From: Pseudomonas fluorescens | Lineage (GTDB): Bacteria > Pseudomonadota > Gammaproteobacteria > Pseudomonadales > Pseudomonadaceae | NCBI RefSeq assembly: GCF_902497855.1 | Contig: NZ_CABVHU010000003.1 | Span: forward strand, 399,459-463,458 | Direction of reading: 5' to 3' | DNA: 64,000 nt | Shown: positions 26,937-34,913 of the stretch, piece after piece | Position numbering within the stretch: position 1 is the stretch's first letter | Layout: each line of letters opens with the position of its first letter | Translations under genes and position numbers: made by a program | The notes under the pieces: generated by a model | What the model was told of the DNA's origin: nothing | The model's input: only the letters and a program-made list of their open reading frames with translations | The model's database searches: none

Positions 26937-27070
26937 CTGTGGCGAGGGAGCTAGTCCCGCTGGGCTGAGTACCAGCCCTAAACCCAGCAAGTACGGAGAC
27001 TTAGACACAACCAATGGTTTGCTTAGCGCCTGCTACGCAGACGAACGGGAGCAAGCTCGCTCGCCACAGG
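26937..27070. repeat. Inverted pair of CTGTGGCGAGGGAGC-type repeats
   Basis: CTGTGGCGAGGGAGCTAGTC at 26938 faces GGGAGCAAGCTCGCTCGCCACAG ending at 27069. It is a different Pseudomonas REP family from the GTAGGAGC type. A remnant of one arm (CTCCCTCGCCACAG) is also present at copy 2, near 31361-31374. Confidence 0.75.
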
Positions 27071-27156
27071 TTTCGATCAGCCAATCATTCTGCTCGGCGA
27101 GCCGCGTTAACAGGTGCTGGTGAGCTGGGAAGTATCGATCAAGCAGGTCAACACAC

Positions 27157-28389
27157 CTATTCCATGTTCACCAATATTTCCTTTTTCCTCTTGCTGGTAG
27201 TAAACAACACAATGGCAGAGACTATTGCCAATGCCCCCCACCCATAAGCATAGGTTCCGAGGCTGTCTCTCGACAGACCAATAATTGGAGGCACTAATAC
27301 AACGGAAATCTGATTAGCGGTCATGGCCATTCCAAGCGCGAAACCCTTGCGGTCAACTGGAGCGGTTTCGGCAATATAGGCTACCCATGGACCATACCAC
27401 CCGTATGTGAAAAATCCTGTCAGAGCCATGAATATACTCAGGATCGCTAGGTTTTTGGTTTCCAAAAGTGGCAGCAGTGTTAGAATTACAGTGACTGCAC
27501 CCAAACAAGTCAACACTGGGTAGTATCTCCCAGCCTTGCAACGGTCGCTCCAAGCTGCAAGTATAATTCTTCCAGCTATGCCTGCCCCTAGCACTACGAA
27601 GAACATGGTTGTAGCAATAAAGCTGTCAAGTCCGAGTGAAGTATGAAGATACAATACTAGAAAAACTGATACGGCGTACTGGGAAGCTGTAAGGCTAGCA
27701 CCCGACAGCATAATGTTTCTCATGGAGGGATCCGTTGCCATCAATAGCCGTGATGCAATCGCCGATCTTAAGTTAACTTGTTTTTTCGGAGGGGGTTGTT
27801 GTTCCTCAGGAGCCTTGTATAGCAGCATAAATAGAGTGGCACCAAACAATGCGACTATACCACCCGCTAGGAAGGCCGCGTGAATCGAGTAACGGGTGGC
27901 AATGAACGGAAGCAATAATGTTGCCATTGCGCCGCCGAGTGGTAGTCCGGCTTGTCGGATACCCATGGCGAATCCTAACTGACTACCTGCAAACCAATTA
28001 GACACTGATTTACTTCCCCCTGGCTGCGCAGTGCTGTACCCAAGACCCAATAGTGTAAGAAGTATCAATAACTCAATGTAGGAGTTGGCCAGCGCTGCTC
28101 CACACAAAGCGGCTCCAACGATCAGTGTCCCTATTCCTATAACAAACCGCTCACTATATCTATCCAGCAACTCCCCGGCAACCAAAAGCCCAGCAAGTGG
28201 AATCAACTGTGCTGCTGAAACTAGTATTCCTATCTGCCAATTAGTGAGAGCCATTTCAGTTTTAACATTTAATGCAATGGAACCAAACCCTTGTACAAAG
28301 AAGCAGGCGCACGCTTGGGCAAAAGTGGCTACGGCTAAAATTACCCATCGATACTGCTTGATAAATATACTCACGTACTCGGTCTCCAT
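27157..28389 (-). CDS. MFS transporter
   Basis: A 410-residue major facilitator with twelve predicted membrane segments. It belongs to the general CynX/NarK-like or OFA-like group (QGFGSIALNVKTEM in the first loop; the TM2-3 signature appears as GELLDRYSERFVIG; GSKSVSNWFAGSQLGFAMGIRQAG in TM5; GWYGPWVAYIAETAPVDRKGFALG near TM10-11). Substrate unknown. It is the last gene of a leftward operon after the oxygenase and racemase genes, 69 bp from the latter. Codon use is noticeably more A+T-rich than in the flanking core genes, a sign of transfer. Export of the product made by the operon is the natural guess; import of a precursor is possible. Confidence 0.85.
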   Translation of the reverse strand: METEYVSIFIKQYRWVILAVATFAQACACFFVQGFGSIALNVKTEMALTNWQIGILVSAAQLIPLAGLLVAGELLDRYSERFVIGIGTLIVGAALCGAALANSYIELLILLTLLGLGYSTAQPGGSKSVSNWFAGSQLGFAMGIRQAGLPLGGAMATLLLPFIATRYSIHAAFLAGGIVALFGATLFMLLYKAPEEQQPPPKKQVNLRSAIASRLLMATDPSMRNIMLSGASLTASQYAVSVFLVLYLHTSLGLDSFIATTMFFVVLGAGIAGRIILAAWSDRCKAGRYYPVLTCLGAVTVILTLLPLLETKNLAILSIFMALTGFFTYGWYGPWVAYIAETAPVDRKGFALGMAMTANQISVVLVPPIIGLSRDSLGTYAYGWGALAIVSAIVLFTTSKRKKEILVNME

Positions 28390-28458
28390 TTTGCGAGTAG
28401 CCTAACGATATTATGCTGCGTCAAAAATCGACTGTGCGTGGGCCTACCCGGTAGGGGG

Positions 28459-29361
28459 CTACGCAATTTCATAAAAGTCTCTCCTGTCAATTGGCTGTAT
28501 CGCGCCGAATCCATTTTTCGTAAATACCTGATGATATTTGGCTACATCTTGCTTGCTTGTAAAGAGAACTATCTTAAGCGGCATATTAATGGGGTTGTCT
28601 TCTTTTTTCGTTAAAGATACTACCTGCATAGCCACTTTTTTGGCGGGATCAATCCAGTTGTCAGTATTTGGAAAGATTTTGCGCAAGTCATCGATCAAGT
28701 GAGGGAAGTGGGTGCAACCTAGAACAACTGTATCTACTGATAGTCGTTGCTCTTCTGTGAGATAATTATCGATCAGTTCAGCGAAACTAATGAAACTCGC
28801 TTCCTCTCCTGCTAATCTAGCTTCAGATAGTGTTACCAGCGCTTGGGTCGCGATTGGCCATATTCTGGCATGCATTCTGGCTTTGGCTATTTTTTGGATA
28901 ATATATCTACTTTTAACTGTGCCGGGAGTAGCAAGCAGAACAATGTTTTTGTTCGCGGAGGTATCAACAGCATCGCCTATGGGTGGCGTGACCAAGAAAC
29001 AATTGTGCCTAAGCTGGTCAAGGCCGTGCTCCATGATCGCCATAGAGGCGGTGTTGCACGCCACTACTATCGCTGACGGGCTGATCCGTTCACAAAGTCG
29101 ATCAAACAATTGCTGGACCCGATGAGCGACCGCAGGTCCAGCCTTATTACCGTAAGGAAACCAACCGTTATCCGCCACATAAAGAATGTTAGCGTTTGGA
29201 ATTAGCCGTTCCAGCTGCCGTGCTACTGTTAAACCGCCTACGCCTGAGTCGAACACGACGATTGGGCGGTTGGAGTTGAATAGCTGCGCGCCATCAAACG
29301 TAGTTTCATCGCCTAGCCAAAATTTTGGTGTGGTTGCTAACGGTGATTTGGAGGCGTTCAT
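28459..29361 (-). CDS. Glutamate/aspartate racemase, MurI-like
   Basis: A 300-residue cofactor-independent amino-acid racemase of the MurI type. The substrate-binding Asp38-Ser39 pair is in VVFDSGVGGLTVARQL, ADNGWFPYGNK follows, the first catalytic Cys102 is in VVACNTASMA, and the second Cys216 is in VVLGCTHFPHL. All signature residues of glutamate racemase are present. The start is the ATG at 29361; the frame upstream overlaps the oxygenase gene and has no family features. It lies 11 bp after the oxygenase gene in a leftward operon. It is A+T-rich and unlikely to be the housekeeping murI. It could supply a D-amino acid or act as a resistant spare copy. Confidence 0.88.
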   Translation of the reverse strand: MNASKSPLATTPKFWLGDETTFDGAQLFNSNRPIVVFDSGVGGLTVARQLERLIPNANILYVADNGWFPYGNKAGPAVAHRVQQLFDRLCERISPSAIVVACNTASMAIMEHGLDQLRHNCFLVTPPIGDAVDTSANKNIVLLATPGTVKSRYIIQKIAKARMHARIWPIATQALVTLSEARLAGEEASFISFAELIDNYLTEEQRLSVDTVVLGCTHFPHLIDDLRKIFPNTDNWIDPAKKVAMQVVSLTKKEDNPINMPLKIVLFTSKQDVAKYHQVFTKNGFGAIQPIDRRDFYEIA

Positions 29362-29372
29362 AGGAATTCGCT

Positions 29373-30062
29373 TTATGCATTGATGGCGCGAGTGTTTATT
29401 GAGTTCCGCATTTCGCGCGACTTTCTCAGGCTCGAAGCGAATACTACTCTCGCCAGCCAGCGAGCACTGTTGACGTAGTTCGCCTTGAATGAGTCTCGTG
29501 CATGCACGCAACGGTAATTATCTATGAAGACACAATCCGTTGCTTCAAGCATGATCGCAACGCGATTCTCTGCAAAGTGAAGCAGTAGTTTTTCCAGAGC
29601 TTGACGTTCGATGCCATCATACTCATCAATATTTAATGCGGCAGCATTGATCTTGACGTATGGCGCGCTCCAGTGACCGAATAGTATCGCCTGGGAAGTT
29701 TCTTCTACTATGTCTGATGTGCTGTGGATCGGATTGTGAGAGATCTTGAATTTTGGTTCAAACAGTACCTGCTTTTCTTCCGCGCTAAGTTCGATGCCGT
29801 CGATGCACGAAATAACGGTTGCAGCGTGTTCATCATTACGCATGCAGACGAGTCCCAAGTACTCAGCACGTGCAGGGTGGAAAGCATCTTCCACATGAAA
29901 TCCAAAATCTAGGGTAGATCCGCCACTCGAGTTAGAGATTTTTCTATGTTCTATAAGTGGAACAATATTATTGTAAATGCTGCCGTCCCGCTGCGAGGTA
30001 AATCCGACGCCCTCACCAAGCAATGATCCATATAAGCCATGCAATATTTTTGCATCATTCAA
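29373..30062 (-). CDS. Clavaminate-synthase-like Fe(II)/2-oxoglutarate oxygenase, C-terminal part
   Basis: A 229-residue frame carrying the catalytic core of the clavaminate synthase/AsnO/VioC family, whose members hydroxylate free amino acids. The iron ligands His56 and Glu58 are in FGFHVEDAFHPARAEYLG, the distal His187 is in IDNYRCVHARDSF, and the 2-oxoglutarate Arg201 stands 14 residues later in ARWLARVVF, the usual spacing. The frame opens with a TTG at 30062 and lacks the N-terminal third of the family. That third is encoded by the frame just upstream, which ends in the overlapping TTGA. The two frames look like one gene with a frameshift. Confidence 0.8.
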   Translation of the reverse strand: MNDAKILHGLYGSLLGEGVGFTSQRDGSIYNNIVPLIEHRKISNSSGGSTLDFGFHVEDAFHPARAEYLGLVCMRNDEHAATVISCIDGIELSAEEKQVLFEPKFKISHNPIHSTSDIVEETSQAILFGHWSAPYVKINAAALNIDEYDGIERQALEKLLLHFAENRVAIMLEATDCVFIDNYRCVHARDSFKANYVNSARWLARVVFASSLRKSREMRNSINTRAINA

Positions 30063-30346
30063 GCGGTAGTCATCTCTAGTTCAATGTGCCTGGAGGGACT
30101 TGGTCCTGCACCCTTATCAAGCACCGGACTGCCGGAAACCAAGAGTGCAGAAACTTCCTCGCTACGCTTGAAACCATAAAATTCTTCGCGGATCTTTCGT
30201 GGCAGTTCCTGAGCATACAGGGCCGCCTTTTCCATAAAGCAGTACTGATTCGTCATTTCGGGATCTTGAATGATCTCATCGAGCAGGCTACGAATCTGTT
30301 GATTTTGTTGATTGGTGAGGATTAGCTTTTTTACTACGGTCGCCAT
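30059..30346 (-). CDS. Clavaminate-synthase-like oxygenase, N-terminal part (separate frame)
   Basis: A 95-residue frame starting at ATG 30346 after AGGGAACGACGTT. Its sequence has the N-terminal pattern of clavaminate-synthase-like oxygenases: an opening helix LILTNQQNQQIRSLLDEII, the ELPRKIREEFYGFKR helix, the ALLVSGSPV strand and the GPSPS turn that normally leads into the core. It stops at TGA 30059-30061, overlapping the TTG of the core frame. The two together would be about 325 residues, the normal size. A frameshift mutation, a sequencing error, or coupled translation of two subunits are all possible; the first two are more likely. Confidence 0.65.
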   Translation of the reverse strand: MATVVKKLILTNQQNQQIRSLLDEIIQDPEMTNQYCFMEKAALYAQELPRKIREEFYGFKRSEEVSALLVSGSPVLDKGAGPSPSRHIELEMTTA

Positions 30347-30841
30347 AACGTCGTTCCCTGATTTAGTGGTTGTCGTTGTCAGTACGCCAGTTCCTCCATT
30401 CGAACAACCTATCCATGGTTTGCATAAATCGCGATTCTTCGCTGTTCTAGTTAGCGCTGCTAAGGGGTATTTTGGAACGTTTCTTCAGTCAGAGTTATCC
30501 ACCTCCGAAAAAAGTAGCTAGGCTCGCGGCGCGTTGGCAGGCATGAACAATGAATGGCTGAACGTCGGTGAAGGTGAGAGTGCTTTCGTGCGAAGCTAAC
30601 TTTGATTAGGAAGAAGATGGAGTGTCCCAAGATCTGGAAGTGTCTTAGCATCTGATTCGCTAATCGCAAAGCTATTTTGGTACTTGCCGTGCTTTAACAT
30701 CAGTACAAATTAGTTGGTGGCGGCGTTTTCCCTAGGGCATGTGAGAGAAGGTAGTAATTTTGGGGATGGCAGTCAACTTTCTTGGTGTAGGATATTTCTG
30801 ATTTTACCATGGGCACAAAAGAGGCCACCTTCGCAGGCAGA
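30347..30841. other. A+T-rich non-coding stretch upstream of the oxygenase operon
   Basis: I see no credible gene in these roughly 500 bases. Short frames exist but have no family features and no ribosome binding site. The stretch must hold the promoter of the leftward oxygenase operon. No clear operator palindrome was found. Confidence 0.5.
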
Positions 30842-30971
30842 CATCGTTGGGGCACTGGAAGTGCTCCTTGGCGAAATCGAACGCCATTGTCTCGTCGAAA
30901 TTCAAATCGCGCACGTTATAGATCGACAGCTTGGCGTCGAGGCTGAGGCAGTAGGCGAGGTCGAATTTCAT
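30842..30971 (-). pseudogene. 5' fragment of the 25538-26527 hypothetical gene
   Basis: It starts at an ATG (30971) and reads MKFDLAYCLSLDAKLSIYNV followed by RDLNFDETMAFDFAKEHFQCP, then runs into unrelated sequence. It aligns without gaps to codons 1-43 of the intact gene. It marks the left end of repeat copy 2. Confidence 0.82.
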
Positions 30972-31089
30972 AACGGGCTCGGTCCTTCAGAGGAGGATGG
31001 CGTATTAATAGCGTGTCGCTTGAGAGGGCGCACCTGTTGATTCAAGTTCGTCGCATCAGCTAGCTTGGCTAACTCTGTGGAGGTGCCAT

Positions 31090-31335
31090 ATGACTGAACG
31101 GGTGCAAGTAAGCGTGCACGAAGCACAATCCCAACTATCTCAACTCGCTGAGCGTGCATGGCATGGCGATACGGTCGTCATCATCAAGGACGGCAAGCCT
31201 TATCTGTATCTGCTGCCTCATGTCGATACACCTCAGGCGCGCAAGCCAGGTAGGTTGAAGGGGAGGATTCGGATGTCTGCGGATTTTGACAAAACTCCTG
31301 AGGACATCATTGATGGATTTGAGGGCAGCCTGTGA
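31090..31335 (+). CDS. Phd/YefM-type antitoxin (orphan)
   Basis: An 81-residue protein of the Phd/YefM antitoxin family. The N-terminal DNA-binding part is VQVSVHEAQSQLSQLAERAWHGDTVVIIKDGKPYLYLLP. A short flexible C-terminal tail (SADFDKTPEDIIDGFEGSL) has the look of the toxin-binding strand seen in antitoxins of VapC/PIN toxins. The ATG follows GGAGGTGCC. No toxin gene follows: the next gene is on the other strand and encodes an HNH nuclease. Either the toxin was lost when the region was rearranged, or the protein works alone as a repressor. Confidence 0.82.
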   Translation: MTERVQVSVHEAQSQLSQLAERAWHGDTVVIIKDGKPYLYLLPHVDTPQARKPGRLKGRIRMSADFDKTPEDIIDGFEGSL

Positions 31336-31388
31336 GGCGATTGTCTTGGGAAACCCATGCTCCCTCGCCACAGATTTTGATCAGCCAC

Positions 31389-32102
31389 TCATTCAGCTTT
31401 CAACCTGCCTACCTTCTCATAAAGCTGAGCAGTGAATTCATCCCGGTCACTCGAATGGTGACAGCGGCGATGACAATTCGGGCATAGCGCCACAGCATTA
31501 CTCGGGCGATCCGAACCTTCCTGCGCCAAAAACTTAACGTGATGAACCTCAAGAAACGGCCTGCCGTCCTTTTCAAACGGAGCCGGTTTTCCGCAACCCT
31601 CGCAGATACCCTTGGCTTCTTTGCGCACCCAGGCTCTAACCTCAGGATCTCGTACAAAAGAGTTGCCCGAACTCGGCATTTGTTGTGGTTTTAAGATCCC
31701 CTTTGGCTCGCCCTTGAGCGATTGCTTCTCAAGTTTGATGGCACGTTGTTCCAGCGTTACCTCATCAGCGGTTGGGGCAAAATCCTCAGGCGTCAGCGGA
31801 CCAGGAGCGTTCAGCGCGTCACGAATGCTGCGAAAAACATTCGCGCCGACATTTTTGGCGGGCTTGTACCCCTCAATACGATCTCGTTTGAGTTCGATTA
31901 GCACGGTAGAGATGTTCTGCATCCGAAACTCAACCGACCCTTTGGTGCGACCTGCTAAGGCCCCTTCGCGCAGGACACGGTTCTCATGAGCCTTATTGAC
32001 CGTCTGACCGCTCTGCTCGCGTGACAACATACTGAGATAGACGTCGACCGCAGCCTGAATCTCCGCGTCACTCCAATCGCTGTCGCTCTTTTTCGTATCC
32101 AT
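31389..32102 (-). CDS. HNH endonuclease
   Basis: A 237-residue protein with a C-terminal HNH nuclease domain of the McrA-like zinc type. The zinc CxxC is in KGICEGCGKPAPF, the catalytic His pair is in LEVHHVKFLAQ, the Asn is in RPSNAVALCPNCHRRCHH, and the second CxxC is in that same block. The N-terminal 130 residues are helical and may recognise DNA or another protein (SDAEIQAAVDVYLSMLSREQ). Such stand-alone proteins are often restriction or defence nucleases, sometimes specific for modified DNA; the target cannot be told. It neighbours a BRO-N gene and the transferred island. Confidence 0.88.
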   Translation of the reverse strand: MDTKKSDSDWSDAEIQAAVDVYLSMLSREQSGQTVNKAHENRVLREGALAGRTKGSVEFRMQNISTVLIELKRDRIEGYKPAKNVGANVFRSIRDALNAPGPLTPEDFAPTADEVTLEQRAIKLEKQSLKGEPKGILKPQQMPSSGNSFVRDPEVRAWVRKEAKGICEGCGKPAPFEKDGRPFLEVHHVKFLAQEGSDRPSNAVALCPNCHRRCHHSSDRDEFTAQLYEKVGRLKAE

Positions 32103-32223
32103 AGAATCGCCGAGGGTTGAAAACCTTCGGACGATACTGAGTGGCCATTACGACTGTCTACGAAAATTCCTACAGGAAAGAGCGACGCGTCACTCAACGA
32201 TCCTACAGACGGTTCCACAAGCA

Positions 32224-32757
32224 CTAACCCACCGAATGCCTCGACGACTGAAATACCTCCACAACCCTCCGCCACCAAGGCTTAGCCACCGGCACGTGTC
32301 GTCGTGTGCGATTGAGCAATAGATAAGGCATATCCCGTAGCCGAATCCAGCCTTCATCCTGCCAATGCAACAGGCTCAATGACATCTCCGGCCAATCCAT
32401 CAAACTCATCATCGGCCGGTCTCCATTCTGCGATTGCCCTGCATCGCGTAGGGTCGGTACCACCTGATGAGTCAACCACTCACGCAGCAATCGATTTCCC
32501 GGCGCATAGTGATAAACCAACATTGCATACACACCGGACTCGCTGAGCATCAACCGATTTTCTGGTTGACCGTAGTACTCAATCAATAAGGTTTGGCGCT
32601 GATCCTTATCAAGCTTGCTGACCACACGATCAGTCAGGTGCACGCTCATCAAGCGACCTAGGTCGCGGGCGCAAAACCATGGCTGGTTTTCTAGAAGTAG
32701 GGCGTGGAGGGGGAGGTGGTGTCGTGTGAATATCGTTGGAATGAATTGATCATGCAT
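32224..32757 (-). CDS. BRO-N-domain (phage antirepressor-like) protein
   Basis: A 177-residue protein with an N-terminal BRO-N domain typical of phage antirepressors (PLHALLLENQPWFCARDLGRLM, RQTLLIEYYGQPENRLMLSESGVYAML, RLLREWLTHQVVPTLR). The C-terminal part (SLLHWQDEGWIRLRDMPYLLL) is not a known antirepressor domain. Bro-N proteins of this size are scattered in Pseudomonas genomes outside complete prophages. It lies 121 bp before the HNH gene in the same direction. A 9-bp-stem inverted repeat is just upstream of its start. Confidence 0.85.
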   Translation of the reverse strand: MHDQFIPTIFTRHHLPLHALLLENQPWFCARDLGRLMSVHLTDRVVSKLDKDQRQTLLIEYYGQPENRLMLSESGVYAMLVYHYAPGNRLLREWLTHQVVPTLRDAGQSQNGDRPMMSLMDWPEMSLSLLHWQDEGWIRLRDMPYLLLNRTRRHVPVAKPWWRRVVEVFQSSRHSVG

Positions 32758-32814
32758 GACCGATCTCCGAATAGGAGGGAGAACGGAGTGGAGTTGTTAT
32801 AGGCATTTCCCGAA

Positions 32815-32856
32815 CCTCTACGTTTTATTTGGAATGGGCCGAACCCGACGTAGAGG
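32815..32856. promoter_or_regulatory. Inverted repeat upstream of the BRO-N gene
   Basis: CCTCTACGT at 32815-32823 faces ACGTAGAGG at 32848-32856, a perfect 9-bp stem with a 24-base loop, 58 bp before the BRO-N start. It could be an operator or a leader hairpin. No family match is known to me. Confidence 0.4.
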
Positions 32857-33084
32857 ACTTAGGAACATCCCAACGAGCATTCTCTTTCAAACAAAAAATC
32901 GTACGTATGTCTTTGGGACAAGCACGATTCTGTATGAGGAAGTTGCTTCTACGTTGGGCGTTTCTTAGGCACCTGCTATGGAGCTTAGAGGTGCTTTGAA
33001 TGGGCATCAATGCCGAAGTAGCTGTAAGTGCTGTAGGAGATTTAGCGGCGTAGTGTAGGGATAAAAAAGTACGTTCATTCCCAA
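32857..33084. other. Intergenic stretch with no recognised gene
   Basis: Between the BRO-N leader and the nrdB terminator I see no gene or repeat. It is less G+C-rich than the core and probably marks the edge of the variable region. Confidence 0.5.
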
Positions 33085-33116
33085 TAAAAAAGCCCCGATC
33101 AGATCGGGGCTTTTGC
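33085..33116 (-). terminator. Rho-independent terminator of nrdB
   Basis: The stem AGCCCCGATC / GATCGGGGCT (with AGATC centre) is flanked by A and T runs. It lies 54 bp after the nrdB stop on the minus strand. Confidence 0.85.
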
Positions 33117-33169
33117 TTTTTCGGTTTGTCGATCAGATTGAGATCGTCAAATCGCGGCGAGCTCGGGAA

Positions 33170-34420
33170 TCAATCCCAGCTAAGCGCACCACCAGTCTGA
33201 TACTCAATAACCCGAGTCTCAAAGAAATTCTTCTCTTTCTTCAAGTCCATAATCTCGCTCATCCACGGGAACGGGTTAGTCGTCCCCGGATACTCTTCCT
33301 TCAACCCAATCTGCGACAGACGACGGTTAGCAATAAACTTGAGGTAATCCTCCATCATCGCCGCATTCATCCCCAGCACGCCACGAGGCATGGTGTCCCG
33401 CGCGTATTCGATCTCCAGCTGAGTCCCCTGCAGAATCATCTGCGAAGCTTCTTCCTTCATCTCGGCATCCCACAAATGCGGGTTTTCGATTTTGATCTGG
33501 TTGATCACGTCGATGCCGAAGTTCAGGTGCATGGATTCGTCGCGCAGGATGTACTGGAACTGCTCGGCGACGCCGGTCATTTTGTTGCGGCGGCCCATGG
33601 AGAGGATCTGGGTGAAGCCGCAGTAGAAGAAGATGCCTTCCAGGACGCAGTAGTAGGCGATCAGGTTGCGCAGCAGTTCTTTGTCGGTTTCGACGGTGCC
33701 GGTTTCGAACTTCGGATCGGAGATCGAGCGGGTGTATTTGAGGCCCCAGGTGGCTTTTTTCGCGACCGACGGGATCTCGTGGTACATGTTGAAGATCTCG
33801 CCTTCATCCATGGCCAGGGATTCGATGCAGTACTGGTAGGCGTGGGTGTGGATCGCCTCTTCGAAAGCCTGGCGCAGGATGTACTGGCGGCACTCCGGGT
33901 TGGTGATCAGGCGGTACACGGCCAGGACCAGGTTGTTGGCGACCAGGGAGTCGGCGGTGGAGAAGAAGCCGAGGTTGCGCATGACGATGCGGCGTTCGTC
34001 GTCGGTCAGGCCTTCCGGGTCTTTCCAGAGGGCGATGTCGGCGGTCATGTTGACTTCTTGCGGCATCCAGTGGTTTGCGCAGCCGTCCAGGTATTTCTGC
34101 CAGGCCCAGTCGTACTTGAAGGGTACGAGTTGGTTGAGGTCGGCGCGGCAGTTGATCATGCGCTTTTCGTCGACCGCTACGCGGGCGGAGGCGCCTTCGA
34201 GTTCGGCAAGGCCTTCGGCAACGTCGAGGTTGTCCAGGGCGGCTTTGGCGCGAGCGATTGCGGCGGAGTCGGACGCAGTCACAGCGCGAGCTTCCTGGGC
34301 GGCAACACCACCGGCAGCATCGAGGCGGTCCATGTTGGCTTCGGTAGCGTGGCCGGCGTTGGCGCCTTTGACCACGGTTTCGGCGCTGTCTTCTTTGTCG
34401 AATTCGTCCCAGCTCAGCAT
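33170..34420 (-). CDS. nrdB: Class Ia ribonucleotide reductase small (beta) subunit
   Basis: Radical-generating subunit of the aerobic ribonucleotide reductase; 416 residues, matching Pseudomonas NrdB. The start is the ATG at 34420, preceded by GCAGGAGACGACACGTC. The diiron and tyrosyl-radical region is visible: [18 protein letters not shown] (Glu, His and Tyr), [14 protein letters not shown], and [12 protein letters not shown] (Glu/His). The N-terminal extension of about 90 residues, rich in Ala, is usual in Pseudomonas. The large subunit gene nrdA is not adjacent: upstream there is a 510-bp gap and then a repeat-protein gene. Confidence 0.96.
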   Translation of the reverse strand: MLSWDEFDKEDSAETVVKGANAGHATEANMDRLDAAGGVAAQEARAVTASDSAAIARAKAALDNLDVAEGLAELEGASARVAVDEKRMINCRADLNQLVPFKYDWAWQKYLDGCANHWMPQEVNMTADIALWKDPEGLTDDERRIVMRNLGFFSTADSLVANNLVLAVYRLITNPECRQYILRQAFEEAIHTHAYQYCIESLAMDEGEIFNMYHEIPSVAKKATWGLKYTRSISDPKFETGTVETDKELLRNLIAYYCVLEGIFFYCGFTQILSMGRRNKMTGVAEQFQYILRDESMHLNFGIDVINQIKIENPHLWDAEMKEEASQMILQGTQLEIEYARDTMPRGVLGMNAAMMEDYLKFIANRRLSQIGLKEEYPGTTNPFPWMSEIMDLKKEKNFFETRVIEYQTGGALSWD

Positions 34421-34893
34421 GACGTGTCGTCTCCTGCGTGAGGGCCAGATGCCCGTGTGATTGTGTTCACACAGTTTTCTGACCGCGTTGGATCTTAAGA
34501 AATAGTTTTTTGCAGCAGCTAAGGCAGGCAATAAAACAGAATTTTGTACGGGGATTCCGAAAGCCACTGATGGGCGCAGGCAGCGATGATCGCTACTGCG
34601 GGGCTTCAGACTGGCTTTACATCCCTGTAAGGGGATATTGCAGGCCCGTTTAGGGCCGCATTATAAGGAAGTTTTCATCGCTTTGCTGCGGTGAAATGGC
34701 TGACGGATTGGTCGAGGAGGGACGTTTTTCGATCGGAGCGAGGAATTACAGGGCTTTGGCTGCAATCGCGGGTGCAGTTTTTTTTTCATAAATGTTGACG
34801 GAGATTTTTTTTGTTCAAAAAACAGCCAGAAAATCACGTTTTTTACTACATCTTGTGTTTTTAGTCGTTTTTCAGTAGCTCCAGACACAACTA
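34421..34893. other. Long upstream region of nrdB without a recognised gene
   Basis: About 470 bases with no credible gene. It contains A- and T-rich tracts (T9 near 34779, T8 near 34807) and the hairpin AGCGATGATCGCT at 34582. TGTGTTCACACA at 34468 is a short palindrome-like element that could be an operator. The nrdB promoter must lie here. Confidence 0.4.
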
Positions 34894-34913
34894 AGCCCGA
34901 CCGAAGCCGGGCT
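34894..34913 (-). terminator. Hairpin after the repeat-protein gene
   Basis: The minus strand reads AGCCCGGCTTCGGTCGGGCT, a stem with a UUCG-type loop, 19 bp after the stop. The U tract after it is poor, so termination may be incomplete. Confidence 0.5.

Larger units (their letters stand above)
26398..27093. repeat. Direct-repeat copy 1 flanking the oxygenase-racemase-MFS island
   Basis: This segment matches 30842-31394 in the same orientation. It covers the 5' end of the 25538 gene, the intergenic gap, the Phd-type gene, and a trace of the sequence around the end of the HNH gene (GATCAGCCAATCATTC at 27077 against GATCAGCCACTCATTC at 31379). Copy 1 has extra sequence with a REP pair near its right end. 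The two copies differ by scattered substitutions. Confidence 0.85.
30842..31394. repeat. Direct-repeat copy 2 flanking the island
   Basis: Second copy of the segment seen at 26398-27093, in the same orientation with an offset of about 4445 bases. It contains the first 43 codons of the unknown protein gene, the gap and an intact Phd-type gene, and runs to the 3' end of the HNH gene. Confidence 0.85.

Noticed and set aside
29361..29511. Longer racemase start inside the oxygenase gene
   Set aside because: The extra 50 residues overlap the oxygenase coding region and do not resemble MurI.
30460..30669. Short frame in the gap upstream of the oxygenase operon
   Set aside because: No ribosome site, no family features and odd composition; most likely chance.
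32756..32968. Short rightward frame upstream of the BRO-N gene
   Set aside because: It runs through the inverted repeat, has no ribosome site and no recognisable domain.
34421..34567. Longer NrdB start upstream of 34420
   Set aside because: The ATG at 34420 has a good ribosome site and gives the normal length; the extension lacks family sequence.
34661..34888. Short frame in the nrdB upstream region
   Set aside because: Low-complexity sequence from A/T tracts; no support for translation.
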